Source: Dinoroseobacter sp.
Lineage (GTDB): Bacteria; Pseudomonadota; Alphaproteobacteria; Rhodobacterales; Rhodobacteraceae
Direction: 5' to 3'
Assembly: GCA_030066795.1 (NCBI GenBank)
Contig: JASJAW010000023.1
Span: 1-64,000 of the forward strand
Length of the DNA stretch: 64,000 nucleotides
The notes beneath the pieces were generated by a model. It saw only the letters and a list, made by a program, of their open reading frames with translations. It made no database searches and was not told where the DNA came from. Shown piece by piece: positions 1 to 8,212 of the stretch (positions within the stretch are counted from its first letter, which is position 1; each line of letters starts with the position of its first letter). Both the position numbers and the translations under genes were made by a program.

Positions 1-27
1 TTAACTCTGCGGATCGACTGACCAAGC

Positions 28-54
28 AAAAGACGGCCCGGAGGCCGGGCCGCC
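28..54 (-). terminator. Rho-independent terminator
   Basis: A 7-bp GC-only stem (GGCCCGG at 35-41 pairing with CCGGGCC at 45-51) is followed, in the minus-strand direction, by a T-rich run (GTCTTTTG). It lies about 40 nt past the stop of the minus-strand membrane-protein gene that ends at 92 and probably ends that transcript. Confidence 0.6.
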
Positions 55-91
55 TTGAGGCGCAGCATAGCTGTCAGGGAGGAAAGACCTG

Positions 92-1141
92 CTACGCCAG
101 CTGCAAGAACCGGGTTTCCGCCTCTGCCATGTGAGCATCGCGCTGACGTTGAAGATTCGCGATCCTGGCAAGGGCTTCGTCAACGGTTTTCTCGCGGATG
201 GAACTCGCATCTGAAATCACCGCTTCAAACCCTGAGCGCTCCGTAGCAAGGGCGTTAAGTTGGGCCTCAAGAGGCGCCATGAGCTTCTCTGTCAGCAGGT
301 AGTCCTCACAGACCCGCACATCACGGCGTCTTCCTTTTTCGGTCCGGCTGCGGAGCACCGCCCGAATGCCCAAAGCTGCGGAGAACAGCACGTCGGACAA
401 GACATGGGTCACGAGCAAGGCTGTGCCCAATGCCGACGTTGGGAACAAGATCTCCATTAGGCTCGGTTCAGCCGCGTCGAGCGCGAATAGTACTTCTTCT
501 CCGCCTTCAAGACCAATGAACAGCCAGCCAGTCAGAACGGCCCAGATCGCAAACACGACCACCCCGAGCACCACAACGCGCTTGCCTATCCGGCGTAGCT
601 TCGTCAGATCTGGCTCGAATGCGACAAAGGCCGCGATCCCTGTTGCTGCAAGCACCACTGGAAAAGCATAGCCAATCGAGCGCAACCAGGAACCGCTGAG
701 TTCGAGGCTGTAGGTGGAGCTTTTGACGAAAGCCGCCACAACATAGACCGCCATCACAAGGGCTGCGAGGCTTAGCACAAGCTCAAATGCTGCCTTTATC
801 TTCTCGCCCGTTGGCAAACGATAGAGTTTGTCACCGCTACGTTCATACCGAACCTCATAGCGCAACGAAGTCTTTAGCTTGGTTGCCAATGGGTTCAGTT
901 TTTGTTCCGTGCGCGCTTCGTCTCGGCTGATCCGGTCAATGTGCGCTTGAGCTTGCGCCGCTGTTCCGCGTGTCGCAATCGCTGCCAAGCCCTCCGCTAT
1001 TCGGCTTGCTGCCAGCTTCGGGTCTGCGGAAGAGAGGGCGGGTTTGAGATCTACATCCGTCAACTCCGGCGTATAGAGCTCTTTCCGCAGGCGCTCTGCG
1101 GTTGTAAGAGCGTCGGGTTCAGGCAGCATATGTACGTTCAT
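92..1141 (-). CDS. Membrane protein with coiled-coil tails, unknown function
   Basis: I do not recognise a family. The 349-residue protein has a soluble N-terminal part (about residues 1-115), four hydrophobic segments near residues 119-139, 155-175, 188-211 and 234-260, and a charged, probably coiled-coil C-terminus (about 275-349, rich in Glu, Arg and Ala). There is no signal peptide, so both ends are probably cytoplasmic. It lies 137 nt downstream of the TPR-CHAT gene on the same strand and could be co-transcribed with it; a terminator follows at 28-54. A membrane anchor or pore partner for the CHAT protein is possible, but this rests on position only. Confidence 0.7.
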   Translation of the reverse strand: MNVHMLPEPDALTTAERLRKELYTPELTDVDLKPALSSADPKLAASRIAEGLAAIATRGTAAQAQAHIDRISRDEARTEQKLNPLATKLKTSLRYEVRYERSGDKLYRLPTGEKIKAAFELVLSLAALVMAVYVVAAFVKSSTYSLELSGSWLRSIGYAFPVVLAATGIAAFVAFEPDLTKLRRIGKRVVVLGVVVFAIWAVLTGWLFIGLEGGEEVLFALDAAEPSLMEILFPTSALGTALLVTHVLSDVLFSAALGIRAVLRSRTEKGRRRDVRVCEDYLLTEKLMAPLEAQLNALATERSGFEAVISDASSIREKTVDEALARIANLQRQRDAHMAEAETRFLQLA

Positions 1142-1278
1142 GTCAGGTCTCCTTGTTCAACTGAGACCATGCTGCTGCAAAAGCCATTCCCTCTAAATGA
1201 AATGAAACTCTAGATAATGAGTTGGTAGCCAGAATAAATGGCAGGAAATGCTGTGCTGTGTCATCAAAAGCGCCGGTC

Positions 1279-4200
1279 TCAGGGCCCTATACCGCCTGCA
1301 TCAGTGCCTATCGCTACATATGCTGCCCAATAAAATGCGCGTCGATTTAGATCAAGCTCGGCCTTCGAATGAGTGTCAGGCGGGGACGGCGCTCTGAGCA
1401 ATGCTTCGGGCTTCGCCTTGCTCTCGCCATTTCCCACGCGCGAAATGGGAACCGGGATAGCCGTAGCCTGAGAGGTTGCTTCGATAGCGGGTGGTAGCAA
1501 AGTAGCAGGGTCAGGGTGTGGTGATCCGTGTTCGAGGATATAGGACAACGCCCTGTCGCCCCCATAGGCGGCGGCATGTTGTGCCTGTGCCAGTGCGATC
1601 GGCATCGAATAATTGATTGAGCCAAGGTGTAGCGCCAATGCCGCGTCCAAGAGCAGTTTGGTCGCATCCGGTGTGACGGGAAAAAGGGTTGATACGACCA
1701 TTGGGACGCTTAGCGAAAGTGCATGGGCAAAGCCGGAAAACTCATCCGGCACCAACAGGCCCACGGGAGCCGTTTCGCAGGCGGCCAAGATGCACATTCG
1801 AACCCGCTGAAGCTCAGCAGCTTCTTCAACCAGTCTATCGATTGTCATCATCTCGCCCGGCCATGGACCATCGACACTCTCGACCCCTTCTTGGGTCGCT
1901 GCGAGCATCAGACCTGAGTCGGTTCCGCGGTCGCGATCCCAGCCTCCATGACAGAAGAAAACCGCATGAGAGGCGTTGGATAGCGCATCACAAACGGCAG
2001 GGATCGTAGCGCCCCGATGCAAAAGCTCGGTACGGCGATCCGGCTCAAACTGCGTCCATCCTGGAGCACGCCAACCCAGCATGCGCTTGGGACGTCCCAA
2101 TGCATCTCGCTTTGGGACCAGGTTCCAAGACGTCTCAGTTTTCTTGTAGTTTCGCTCGACCGCAAGGTCCTCGGTTGGATCGGCAATGCTGAGAAGATGA
2201 CGTGGGCCTGTGGCGCGGGTCCGTGCTCGGTCATGGGCGATACACCACGCCGTCAGGCTCTGACTGTAGGCGACGGGCCAATCGCTTAGAAATGGCCGGT
2301 GCATATGACCCGCACGTGCTGCGCCAAGCGGAAGGCCCGCCATACGGCCCGGCGGGATCAGCGTAATCGTTCCCAGTCTCCGCCCCCCAGGTGTTCCGCG
2401 ATCAAGAGCGGCATGCAGCGGCCCCATCAAAATTTCCCACAGTTGTACGAGAAGACGGTCCAAAGCTGCCATAAAACGCTGCGCGGCTGGACTGAGCGGA
2501 TCCCAGACTTGCTGGCTGACATTTGCGAAAGTGTGCGCGTAGACCTGTGTCCAACCCGTCTCTGGTGTTTCGAGAATGCGATCGAGTGTATGAGAGGTGA
2601 GCCCGGGCAGATTCAAAAAAGAAAGACCAAAGCCGGCTTCAGAACCCGACACTATAAGGACGCCGCCTCCGGTTTCTGAGATCACGGGTACCGCTAGCCG
2701 ATCGTGGTCGCCGAGGGTCGCTTTTAACTTGGCTGGATCGGAGCGTCCAAGGCCCCAGCTCTGCAACGCATCAGCGAGCGCTGTATCGAGATTAGTTTGA
2801 GCCGCTGTTAGATCGGTTTGTGCCAGCTCAAGCTCTGCACTTGTCTCATTATCTTCTCGTCCCGACTCTTCAAGCAGTTCTGTTAAATGGTCCACTTTTG
2901 CGCGCGCTTCGAACAGAATTGTGCGCAGATCAGCTAGATTCTTGCTCTCGTCGGCAAGTGCAAAGTCTCGCGAGGCGCGCACAGACCTTCCTTGGGTTAC
3001 GGCGTCGAGCGCTCCGGTCAGATCGCCTTGGCGAGCGCACAGTACCGCCAGCCGATCTCCGACACCGGCGATCGCCCTCAGGGCAGCTTCTTGCCCTTCG
3101 GTATCGGGTAACGACATCACCAGCCGGAGTCCCTGAGACAAGACCTCCTGGAGAGCTCCTTTCGCCAATCGGTCCTCGGCCAAGAAAAGCGCTCGGCAGC
3201 GAACCTCTGCGGCAGAAAGCCAAGCACGCGGTTTGACAAAAGGTGTGTAGGTCGCAACAGCACGATCGGCGCACGCAATAGCACGCTTTAGTCTGGCGAC
3301 GCGATCGGAAGCGCCGTTTTGGGCCTGCCAAGTGGTCAGCTCTGCAAGTGCCACCAAGGGATCGAACGCATCTACGGCATCCTCCGATCCTTCGAAAACA
3401 TCAAGTGCACGGTCAAAAAGAGCCTCCGCGCGCCGAGCATCTTGGTTCAGCGGATCAATATTGGCCTCTCCATCGGAGGGCAGAACCTTCGCCCGCATCG
3501 CGTACGCCAAGCCACAGTTGAACGAAGTTGAGGCTATGGAGCGCGCGTCATGAGGCATTTCAAGCATAGCGATGTAACGCTCCAAAAGACCGATCGCTTC
3601 GTCTAAATCCTTTAGGCGCTCGTTTCCGGACAAAGAGCCCGCGCGTGTCAGAAGCGCGGCACCCTTCTCAGCTCCTATGTCCGCTAGCAGCTGCGCATCG
3701 GTTTCGGAGTCATAAACCGTCATCGTCCGATCAAACGCTTCAATGGCCTTGGAAAGGCTTATGCGTGCCGCCGCACCCGCGACGTAGTCGCCTCTGTTGC
3801 TCCAAGCCGATGCGAGATTGCGGGCCACAAGCGCGGCGCCAAAATCATCACCAGCCTCTACCTTCATCTCATAGGCGCGTTGGAACATGGCGATGCCGCG
3901 ATCAATACTACGCAGGGCCTCCGCACCAATGTGGGCCTCGCCAAGACTGGCGTGGACGATCGCTTGATCCATAAGACAGCTGGCCTGTTCGCTTACTGCA
4001 TCGAGGCGACGCCAAATCTCCTCTGCTTCGCGATGGCACTTTAGAGCCTCGGACAGTTGTGCCCGCGCAGTCGCCCCTGTCATGCGGCGTGACATTGACC
4101 AACGAGCGGAGCCTCTTTGCGACCACGCTCGGCCCAAATCACCTTCGTTTCCTGGCATGTGGAACGTATCGATGGCACCGGCGCAAAGCGCTTCAGCAGC

Positions 4201-5193
4201 CTCGAAGTCCTTCAGACCCTCGCGCGCGGTACGCAGACGACCACGATGACTGGTGACGACTGCTTGGTTGACCATTGCCTTCACCCGCGATCCGCGATGC
4301 ACCTCGCCGCTCCAGATCTCCCGTAATGCCGCGAACCCCTCTATTGATTCCGTTAGAGCCACCTCTCGGGCTTCAGCCGTCTCACGATTGGCTCGCTGAA
4401 AATGGAGAATCGCAAGATTGAATTGAGCAAGAGATGCGGTCTCCACATCCTCCTGCAAGCGCGCCATTCGAACGACGTGCTGCAATAGTTCGACTGCATC
4501 TTTAGTGTCCCGAGCAGAAGACGGGCCGCTTGCAAGGTTTGCGCGGTTCTTCAGGCAGCTTGCAAGATTGCTGAGCACCTGCAGGTGATCGCGTGGATGG
4601 TTTTCAGGTCCCCAATGCGCACGCAGGTATTCATACGTGGTGATTGCATTGGACAGGTCTTCCTCCGCATTGTCCGACGCCCCGGCGGCCACGCGATCCA
4701 CGCGGATATTCGCATCGAGAAACTGAGCATCTGCGCGCAGCGCCGCTGACAGTGTCGCGTCGTTTGTGCTTCGGGCAACTTCAAGCGCGTTGGCGCGCAG
4801 GTTCTTGGCCTCCTCAAACGGTGCAATCAACGCAAGGTCCTTCATCTGCCTCGCACGTGCCAGATAGACCACATCCCGCGACAGGCCTTGGACCAAGTTG
4901 GGCCAATCTGCAGAGAGCTCGAGCAAGCCGCGTGGATCGCCGTCGTTGGTTTGGCTCTCCGGCCAGATCAGCGAGATAGATTCGCTAACCGATATCGATC
5001 TCGTCATGTCTTCCAGCTGAAGAACGGCCAGAGTTTGTAGAAGGCGCAGTTGCGTGCCTTCGCTCCTGGCCTCGATGTCGCATTCAAGCAGACTGGATTG
5101 GGCCGCAGTCCTCTGCTCCAGCGTTAGTCCGGCGATGAAGTCGCGAACCTTCGCATCGGCAAGTTCAGCGAGGGTAGATACAAAATCACTCAT
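1279..5193 (-). CDS. TPR-rich protein with C-terminal CHAT (caspase-like) protease domain
   Basis: This 1304-residue protein looks cytoplasmic. Most of its length (about residues 100-720) is alpha-helical repeats of TPR type, for example stretches with SLAQFNLAILHFQRA. The C-terminal third matches a CHAT domain (caspase family, clan CD): a His-Gly pair in HAVFFCHGG (His about 1082) and a Cys in CILAACETA (Cys about 1139) form the expected catalytic dyad, and the family's closing motif appears as FYWAAYVAIG near the end. About 60-70 extra low-complexity residues separate that closing motif from the core. The start at 5193 is chosen because GAGAGGG sits just upstream; an in-frame start 54 nt earlier lacks this. 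CHAT proteins usually cleave a partner when the repeat domain senses a signal; the partner here is unknown, but the neighbouring exported proteins are candidates. Confidence 0.85.
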   Translation of the reverse strand: MSDFVSTLAELADAKVRDFIAGLTLEQRTAAQSSLLECDIEARSEGTQLRLLQTLAVLQLEDMTRSISVSESISLIWPESQTNDGDPRGLLELSADWPNLVQGLSRDVVYLARARQMKDLALIAPFEEAKNLRANALEVARSTNDATLSAALRADAQFLDANIRVDRVAAGASDNAEEDLSNAITTYEYLRAHWGPENHPRDHLQVLSNLASCLKNRANLASGPSSARDTKDAVELLQHVVRMARLQEDVETASLAQFNLAILHFQRANRETAEAREVALTESIEGFAALREIWSGEVHRGSRVKAMVNQAVVTSHRGRLRTAREGLKDFEAAEALCAGAIDTFHMPGNEGDLGRAWSQRGSARWSMSRRMTGATARAQLSEALKCHREAEEIWRRLDAVSEQASCLMDQAIVHASLGEAHIGAEALRSIDRGIAMFQRAYEMKVEAGDDFGAALVARNLASAWSNRGDYVAGAAARISLSKAIEAFDRTMTVYDSETDAQLLADIGAEKGAALLTRAGSLSGNERLKDLDEAIGLLERYIAMLEMPHDARSIASTSFNCGLAYAMRAKVLPSDGEANIDPLNQDARRAEALFDRALDVFEGSEDAVDAFDPLVALAELTTWQAQNGASDRVARLKRAIACADRAVATYTPFVKPRAWLSAAEVRCRALFLAEDRLAKGALQEVLSQGLRLVMSLPDTEGQEAALRAIAGVGDRLAVLCARQGDLTGALDAVTQGRSVRASRDFALADESKNLADLRTILFEARAKVDHLTELLEESGREDNETSAELELAQTDLTAAQTNLDTALADALQSWGLGRSDPAKLKATLGDHDRLAVPVISETGGGVLIVSGSEAGFGLSFLNLPGLTSHTLDRILETPETGWTQVYAHTFANVSQQVWDPLSPAAQRFMAALDRLLVQLWEILMGPLHAALDRGTPGGRRLGTITLIPPGRMAGLPLGAARAGHMHRPFLSDWPVAYSQSLTAWCIAHDRARTRATGPRHLLSIADPTEDLAVERNYKKTETSWNLVPKRDALGRPKRMLGWRAPGWTQFEPDRRTELLHRGATIPAVCDALSNASHAVFFCHGGWDRDRGTDSGLMLAATQEGVESVDGPWPGEMMTIDRLVEEAAELQRVRMCILAACETAPVGLLVPDEFSGFAHALSLSVPMVVSTLFPVTPDATKLLLDAALALHLGSINYSMPIALAQAQHAAAYGGDRALSYILEHGSPHPDPATLLPPAIEATSQATAIPVPISRVGNGESKAKPEALLRAPSPPDTHSKAELDLNRRAFYWAAYVAIGTDAGGIGP

Positions 5194-5259
5194 TTGCGCC
5201 CTCTCTCGAGATTGCCCTTTGCGATCATAGCCAAAGAGCGGGCACAAGCCACAAACAAC

Positions 5260-5871
5260 TTACCTTGGGAGTCGGGGGGGCGGCGCTACTCTACGGAACT
5301 GCGATCCCATTCGACCCGGCGGCGTGGATCGGAAGGTCTTGAGCTGCTTTGGCGTCGAGCGCGCTACAACGGGGTAGGCATTCTTGATCCGGAAACCCAG
5401 TTTGCTCTTGGGGTCACGCTGCAAAACAACACGCGCCCCGTAAGCCGGTATCGTCATGCCGCCAGGCGTCGCCGCGGTGCCCAGCTTGCCCTGGCCCATG
5501 TTGACACCAGCAAGCGGTTTTTTGGTTTGTGTCCCGATCGCCTTTACTGTTCCAGGTTTCGCTGTCTTGAGCCACTGCGCGATTTCCTTGCTGTTGGCTT
5601 GGATCAGTTTGCGGGTGGCTTTGATCGCAGTCTTCTTATCGGCGAAGCTGCTTTTAGGCTTGTCCGAAGCGGCTGCTTGCGACTTCAGGCCTGATCTTGT
5701 CTGCCCATAGTGGTTGCGACTGTGTGTCGTGCTCCGCTTGAGTTCTTTGCCGACCCATTGAGGGCTGGCCATCTTAACAAGCTGGTCGCCGCTCGGGGTC
5801 TTCGGGTTTGCGGTTGCCTGTGCGCTGACGAACAAAAACGCAGCCGCAATAGCAAGTGTCAGGTTTCTCAT
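5260..5871 (-). CDS. Exported protein with bacterial RNase A-like (CdiA toxin type) domain
   Basis: The 203-residue protein begins with a signal peptide (hydrophobic residues 4-20, cleavage near ATANP). Residues about 50-170 match the pattern of the bacterial RNase A-like domain known from CdiA toxins: H-x3-H-[VY]-G-x-T (HSRNHYGQT, 50-58), SSFADKKTA, a helix ending in IAQWL, ARVVLQRDP and the closing xAYP (NAYPV). From memory of the Yersinia kristensenii CdiA toxin, catalysis uses His, Arg, Thr and Tyr. Here His54 and Tyr166 are present, but the Arg position appears to be Gln65 and the Thr position Asn164. The protein may thus be a weakened RNase, an RNA-binding relic or a decoy. No immunity gene is recognisable beside it. 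It is 66 nt upstream of the CHAT gene on the same strand, so the two may be co-transcribed. Confidence 0.65.
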   Translation of the reverse strand: MRNLTLAIAAAFLFVSAQATANPKTPSGDQLVKMASPQWVGKELKRSTTHSRNHYGQTRSGLKSQAAASDKPKSSFADKKTAIKATRKLIQANSKEIAQWLKTAKPGTVKAIGTQTKKPLAGVNMGQGKLGTAATPGGMTIPAYGARVVLQRDPKSKLGFRIKNAYPVVARSTPKQLKTFRSTPPGRMGSQFRRVAPPPRLPR

Positions 5872-6097
5872 CTGAGCCTCCAGTGGGTTGAAGTCTCTTT
5901 CCGATAGCGAAATCGGCCCCCCTCAGGACAGGTAGTCGAATGGCAGTTAATCCATCTGTCCCCAGAGAAAATGGGACTTAATTCCACTTCAGAATTTCTT
6001 CCCATTTCGTCCAGATTTCACGTTTGCAAATAGAGGGTTGGGCCGTTGATCAAGAGGCAGCAGCAAGCATGCTGTCAGATCAAACAGGAGAAAAACC

Positions 6098-6736
6098 ATG
6101 TCGAAATTTACCACCTTCCTCGCTGCCGCGACTGCAGCCAGTCTAGCAACGGGGGCCATTGCACCCGCCAATGCACAGGGTGCGATGATGAATACGGGTC
6201 AACAGGTGCAGGCCACTCAGGCCGGTGTCCATCCCACTTTTGCCCACTTCCGCGAACCACAGCTGATGACTTCTCTATACGACGGCGACATCCGCAACAC
6301 CGGCAAGTCGAAGGTCGACACCATGTATTATCTGATGAAGATCATCTCGGTCTTTGACGAACCTCAGGTTTGGTATCGGATCGGCCAACATGCGGACGTA
6401 GCTCTCGACCCAGAACTCGCCCCGGTGGCGCGTGGATTGATCGCCACCAATCCTGAGCTTATGCGCCCCATGGGTCAGGCTGGTCTCCAGGGAGTGCTAG
6501 GTGCGTTGGTCGCCATGGGGAAGGAACGTCGCAATCAGATGAACCGCGGAACGTTTGACCCTTTCGCCGAGATCGCAGCTTTCAACCGCGGCCAGATTCA
6601 GCATACGAGCCCCTTCGCCCGTCTCGCCGCAAACGCGAACCACGACGCAAAGAACCTGATGCTTCTGGCGCAAGAAGACCCCGACGCCTTCATGCAGGCT
6701 TATGAGGGGATCCGGCAATTCGTCTATCGTTACTAA
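6098..6736 (+). CDS. Exported protein of unknown function
   Basis: The 212-residue product has a clear signal peptide (residues 1-26, cleavage after PANA). The mature part is mostly helical and not repetitive, and I see no known catalytic motif. CAGGAG a few nt upstream supports the start. It is divergent from the RNase A-like gene across a 226-nt spacer and is followed 14 nt later by another exported protein, so the two form an operon. Function is unknown. Confidence 0.75.
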   Translation: MSKFTTFLAAATAASLATGAIAPANAQGAMMNTGQQVQATQAGVHPTFAHFREPQLMTSLYDGDIRNTGKSKVDTMYYLMKIISVFDEPQVWYRIGQHADVALDPELAPVARGLIATNPELMRPMGQAGLQGVLGALVAMGKERRNQMNRGTFDPFAEIAAFNRGQIQHTSPFARLAANANHDAKNLMLLAQEDPDAFMQAYEGIRQFVYRY

Positions 6737-6750
6737 GTTGGAGATGTGAC

Positions 6751-7122
6751 ATGCAGATTGGAAAACTCTTCATTCCTAGTGCGCTTGCGTTCATCACAAG
6801 TCTTGCACTGGTGGCCGGAGCAAACCCAGCGCAAGCAAAGCCACCCTTTCTGAAACCCAGTTTCAACGCAGCAGCAAAGGCACCAAAACTAAAGCCCCAT
6901 TTCAATTGGGTCGCCCGTAAGCCGGCTCCAATTTCCCGTGGGTTCAATGGTACTGCATCCGGCAAACCGCCAAAGATCAGTAAGCCATTCAATAATGTGG
7001 CCCGAAAGCCGATCCGTCCCCGAACGTTTTCGGGCAACGGTCAACAGAAAAGCGGCCGGGGGACCGCCGGCTTTAGCGGTCCGAGGTTCCCCGGCCCCAA
7101 GTTCCGGCCCGGTGGATTCTAA
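6751..7122 (+). CDS. Small exported basic protein with F-N repeats
   Basis: The 123-residue product has a signal peptide (about residues 1-29, ending AQA). The mature part is very basic and rich in Pro, Lys, Phe, Asn and Gly. Four imperfect repeats centre on Phe-Asn pairs at residues 38, 51, 65 and 80 (PSFNAAAKAP, PHFNWVARKP, RGFNGTASGKP, KPFNNVARKP), then a Gly/Arg/Pro tail ends GPRFPGPKFRPGGF. Nothing suggests an enzyme; a cell-surface, nucleic-acid-binding or peptide-like role is possible. It is in one operon with the exported protein just upstream, and a terminator follows. Confidence 0.7.
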   Translation: MQIGKLFIPSALAFITSLALVAGANPAQAKPPFLKPSFNAAAKAPKLKPHFNWVARKPAPISRGFNGTASGKPPKISKPFNNVARKPIRPRTFSGNGQQKSGRGTAGFSGPRFPGPKFRPGGF

Positions 7123-7162
7123 CTCGTCAATCCCGTGACCTATTGGTCTTGTGGGCCACTAA

Positions 7163-7195
7163 CCCGCGCCGATGCTCCAAGGCGCGGGTCTTTCT
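7163..7195 (+). terminator. Rho-independent terminator
   Basis: An 8-bp stem (CCCGCGCC at 7163-7170 with GGCGCGGG at 7181-7188) is followed by TCTTTCT. It ends the transcript of the two exported-protein genes before it. A possible upstream ATG for the next gene (7172) falls in the loop, which argues against that start. Confidence 0.65.
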
Positions 7196-7231
7196 GTTGT
7201 CAGATGGCAGAACTTCGCTAGGCTCTGCGTC

Positions 7232-8212
7232 ATGGATCTGGACTGCCTCTGCACCCCTGACACGAACCCGCTCAACGCGGCCGCTCGCGCCCCGAATGCG
7301 CCTGCGCGCAAGGGGCGACCCAGCGAAGCGCTGGGAATGTTTGATCTGCGCGACCATATCGACATCGCCTTGCGTCGACTTGGCATAAAACCTGAAGCAG
7401 CAGATCGCGATCAATGGTTGCGCCAAGAATGGGCGGCGCGTAATCCGACCGCAAGCTTGGAAGGTGAGACCTACTTCATCAGGAAACTCCACGGGAAACG
7501 CGACCTCGTGGGTCGAGATTTTAAACTTCTACACAGTATTCTGGGCCTGTATCAGATTGGTCTCATGGAGTGCTGTATTTGGCTTGAGTTTGCGAAGGGG
7601 ACCCCTTCGCGCAAATTGAAGTATACCCCTGCTGCCTTTGACTCACTTCTACAGAGACATTTAAAAAACTACGAAGATCCTTTCTCTGTTTTTGCGGACA
7701 ACACATCTCTGGCCTTGTTCGCGGAGTATGAGCGCGCAGGACTAGAAAACTTGGCCATGGTCGATGGCCACGAAGCACCAAAATCTTCGCAGTCGAATCC
7801 GCACACCCGCCCGCGGCGCATGCGCGTCGGCGAAAGCTATCGCTTGATGGTTGCTTCTGTAGTGCCTGGAAACCTCTTTGTGCTTCACAGTCGCAAAGGG
7901 AGCGATGTCGTTCAGATCGCCAATGAAGCTTTTGGCCTAGACCGTACTGAAACGTGGATGCCTGATGACATGTTCTCGAGCCCCGCTGTGCAAGCCCCAG
8001 CGGAGCCCGGGGTTCGCAACGTCATCTTTGTGAATTGGCCGGCTGGTCTAGACCCGACGCCGTTTGGTCTCGGCGATCTCTTCGAAGAGAGGAATACTCA
8101 GTTTGGTTTTTCGCTTCTGGCGCGTCTTGCAGGTGCCCTTCTGCAAACACGAACCGCAGACGAGCAACGGCGGCTACATCTGAGACTACTTCCAATGGAC
8201 GTGGTCGAATGA
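7232..8212 (+). CDS. Hypothetical protein, possible DUF4384-like C-terminal module
   Basis: The 326-residue protein has no signal peptide or membrane segment. Residues about 1-180 are unrecognised; residues about 197-310 (starting MRVGESYRLMVASV and including GNLFVLHS) resemble the beta-rich DUF4384 module often found attached to caspase-like or CHAT-linked proteins. That match is by eye and weak. The start at 7232 is preferred over 7172 because the latter lies inside the upstream terminator; the ribosome site is weak in both cases. The gene may belong functionally to the CHAT block at 1.3-7.1 kb. Confidence 0.6.
   Translation: MDLDCLCTPDTNPLNAAARAPNAPARKGRPSEALGMFDLRDHIDIALRRLGIKPEAADRDQWLRQEWAARNPTASLEGETYFIRKLHGKRDLVGRDFKLLHSILGLYQIGLMECCIWLEFAKGTPSRKLKYTPAAFDSLLQRHLKNYEDPFSVFADNTSLALFAEYERAGLENLAMVDGHEAPKSSQSNPHTRPRRMRVGESYRLMVASVVPGNLFVLHSRKGSDVVQIANEAFGLDRTETWMPDDMFSSPAVQAPAEPGVRNVIFVNWPAGLDPTPFGLGDLFEERNTQFGFSLLARLAGALLQTRTADEQRRLHLRLLPMDVVE

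Noticed and set aside
5194-5247. 18-residue N-terminal extension of the CHAT protein
   Set aside because: The start at 5193 has GAGAGGG close by, while the extension has no such site.
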